In this document: positions 5,168 to 6,298 of the stretch, piece after piece | Layout of the letters: each line of letters begins with the position of its first letter | How positions within the stretch are numbered: the stretch's first letter is position 1 | Assembly (NCBI GenBank): GCA_003158835.1 | Contig: PMLI01000081.1 | Span: 1 to 6,298 of the forward strand | Length of the DNA: 6,298 nt | Origin: Acidimicrobiaceae bacterium | GTDB taxonomy: Bacteria > Actinomycetota > Acidimicrobiia > Acidimicrobiales > Palsa-688 | Direction of reading: 5' to 3' | The notes under the pieces: generated by a model | What the model was told of the DNA's origin: nothing | Database searches by the model: none | Seen by the model: the letters and a program-made list of their open reading frames with translations, nothing else | Translations under genes and position numbers: made by a program

Positions 5168-6298
5168 AGAAGCCACAAGCCATGAGCTACGAGCACGGCA
5201 TAGGCCACAATGCCTGGGCCCGGCTCTACCGGGGCCAGACGCACTACGACTTCATCAACCGGTGGCGCTACTGGTTCGCCCTGTCGGGGACGATAATCGC
5301 CGTAGGCCTCATCGCCCTCGGGGCCCGGGGGCTCAATTTCAGCATCGATTTCAAGGGCGGCACGGTGTGGGAGGTCCCTGCCACCGCGTCGGTGAAGACG
5401 GTGGCGGCCGACCTGGGCAAGATCAGCTCCACGCTGTCCCAGGCCACCATCACCCAGCTCACCAACCGCCAGACCGGCAAGACCAACATAGAGGTCCAGG
5501 CTCCGGCCACTCTGACCAGCAACAGCGCCTTGGTCCAGCAGGTGACCAAAGAACTGGCCGCCATCGGCCATGTCTCCCAGGACCAGGTCAACCTCTCTGC
5601 CATCGGGCCGTCGTGGGGGAGCGACATCACGGGTAAGGCCGTCGAAGCCGTCATCGTTTTCCTCGTGCTCATCTCGGGCTGCATCGCCATTTACTTCGAG
5701 TCCAAGATGGCGATTGCCGCCCTGGTGGCATTGCTGCACGACATGCTGGTGACGATAGGGATCTATGCCCTGTCAGGCTTCCAGGTCAGCCCGGACACTG
5801 TCATTGCCTTCTTGACCGTCCTCGGGTACAGCCTCTACGACACGATTGTCGTTTTCGACAAGGTAAAAGAAAACACGCGCGGCCTGGCGTCGACCAACCG
5901 CGTCACCTACACCGATGTGGTCAACCTCTCCATGAACCAGGTGCTGGCCCGGTCCATCAACACGTCTTTCGTGGCCATAATGCCCGTCTTCTGCATTCTC
6001 GTCATCGGTTCGTGGATCCTCGGGGCGTCGGCCCTCAACGACTTCGGCCTGGCCCTGTTCATCGGCCTCATGAGCGGGGCCTACTCCTCGATCTTCATCG
6101 CGTCGCCCATCCTGGCCATCCTGAAAGAACGCGAACCCCGATACGTCGAGATCCGCAGGCGCCTGGCTGCTTATCCTCAATCCCGCCAGGTGCTCACCCC
6201 GGCCACGGTGGCGGGCGGGTTGTTCATGGGAGCCAAGGCAGCCGGCGTAGGGACCGGCACCGGCTTCAGTGCCACCTCCACCTCCTCCACCTCCTCCA
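5164..6298 (+). CDS. secF: SecF, Sec protein-export membrane component (3'-truncated by window edge)
   Basis: SecF pairs with SecD to form the proton-driven export-assisting complex. The frame is open from ATG 5164 to the window end (378 codons, no stop). The ATG overlaps the secD TGA as ATGA, so translational coupling is likely; a second Met (codon 7, 5182) is an alternative start. Features: cytosolic RLYRGQTHYDFINRWRYWF (20-38); TM1 (about 38-56); NFSIDFKGGTVWEVP (58-72) opening the external P4 domain; IGPSWGSDITGKAVEA (147-162); TM2-TM3 with LLHDMLVT (190-197); TM4 with VLGYSLYDTIVVFDKVKENTRG (219-240); NQVLARSINTS (258-268); and TM5-TM6 to about 320. D226 and R263 match the functional D637 and R671 of Thermus SecDF. 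A basic cytosolic stretch (320-343) leads to a Gly-rich then Ser/Thr-rich tail (TSTSSTSS) that runs off the window. apt and relA often follow secF in Actinobacteria, but nothing here shows this. Confidence 0.96.
   Translation, partial: MKKPQAMSYEHGIGHNAWARLYRGQTHYDFINRWRYWFALSGTIIAVGLIALGARGLNFSIDFKGGTVWEVPATASVKTVAADLGKISSTLSQATITQLTNRQTGKTNIEVQAPATLTSNSALVQQVTKELAAIGHVSQDQVNLSAIGPSWGSDITGKAVEAVIVFLVLISGCIAIYFESKMAIAALVALLHDMLVTIGIYALSGFQVSPDTVIAFLTVLGYSLYDTIVVFDKVKENTRGLASTNRVTYTDVVNLSMNQVLARSINTSFVAIMPVFCILVIGSWILGASALNDFGLALFIGLMSGAYSSIFIASPILAILKEREPRYVEIRRRLAAYPQSRQVLTPATVAGGLFMGAKAAGVGTGTGFSATSTSSTSS

Noticed and set aside
6270..6298. CACCTCCT-like motifs, resembling the 16S anti-Shine-Dalgarno, at the window end
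   Set aside because: They are ordinary Thr/Ser codons (ACC, TCC) in the SecF tail. On the minus strand they would give AGGAGG, but no suitable start codon or gene follows.

Overview
The window is a single, tightly packed, co-directional (+ strand) gene cluster: ruvB (3' part) - queA - tgt - yajC - secD - secF (5' part). All six products are recognisable household families. The DNA is strongly GC-rich with G/C-ending codons. The SecD, SecF and YajC sequences look actinobacterial (SecD 'TADSCVVYFERLKEE', SecF 'GYSLYDTIVVFDK'). Long Thr/Ser-rich 'TTTST' low-complexity stretches in exported segments fit the Acidimicrobiia-like branch of Actinomycetota best. That taxonomic placement is inference from sequence style, not a search result.

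Layout: 1-609 is the C-terminal 202 codons of RuvB, the Holliday-junction branch-migration motor; its ATP-binding half lies upstream of the window. A 75-nt gap follows, ending in three 13-bp tandem repeats that abut the queA start codon. queA (685-1671) overlaps tgt (1658-2782) by 14 nt. Together they encode the tRNA guanine exchange and the later epoxyqueuosine-forming step of queuosine synthesis. A 72-nt gap with a GC-rich hairpin separates tgt from yajC (2855-3379). yajC is followed after only 3 nt by secD (3383-5167), which overlaps secF (5164 to the window edge) by the ATGA arrangement. YajC, SecD and SecF form the proton-driven membrane complex that assists Sec translocation.

The order queA-tgt-yajC-secD-secF is the classic arrangement known from E. 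coli and others, and ruvCAB next to yajC-secDF is common in Actinobacteria; here the two are combined. Overlaps, short gaps and the lack of any clear internal promoter suggest one or two transcripts. The only plausible break is the tgt-yajC gap.

I see no previously undescribed system. The points most worth a second look are: the Thr-rich insertion of about 100 residues in the SecD periplasmic domain, bracketed by cysteines and containing a 21-bp tandem repeat; matching Thr/Ser-rich segments in YajC and SecF; the 13-bp repeats at the queA start; and the tgt-yajC hairpin. No tRNA, rRNA, CRISPR array, mobile element or riboswitch was seen. Every gap between genes is shorter than 80 nt.
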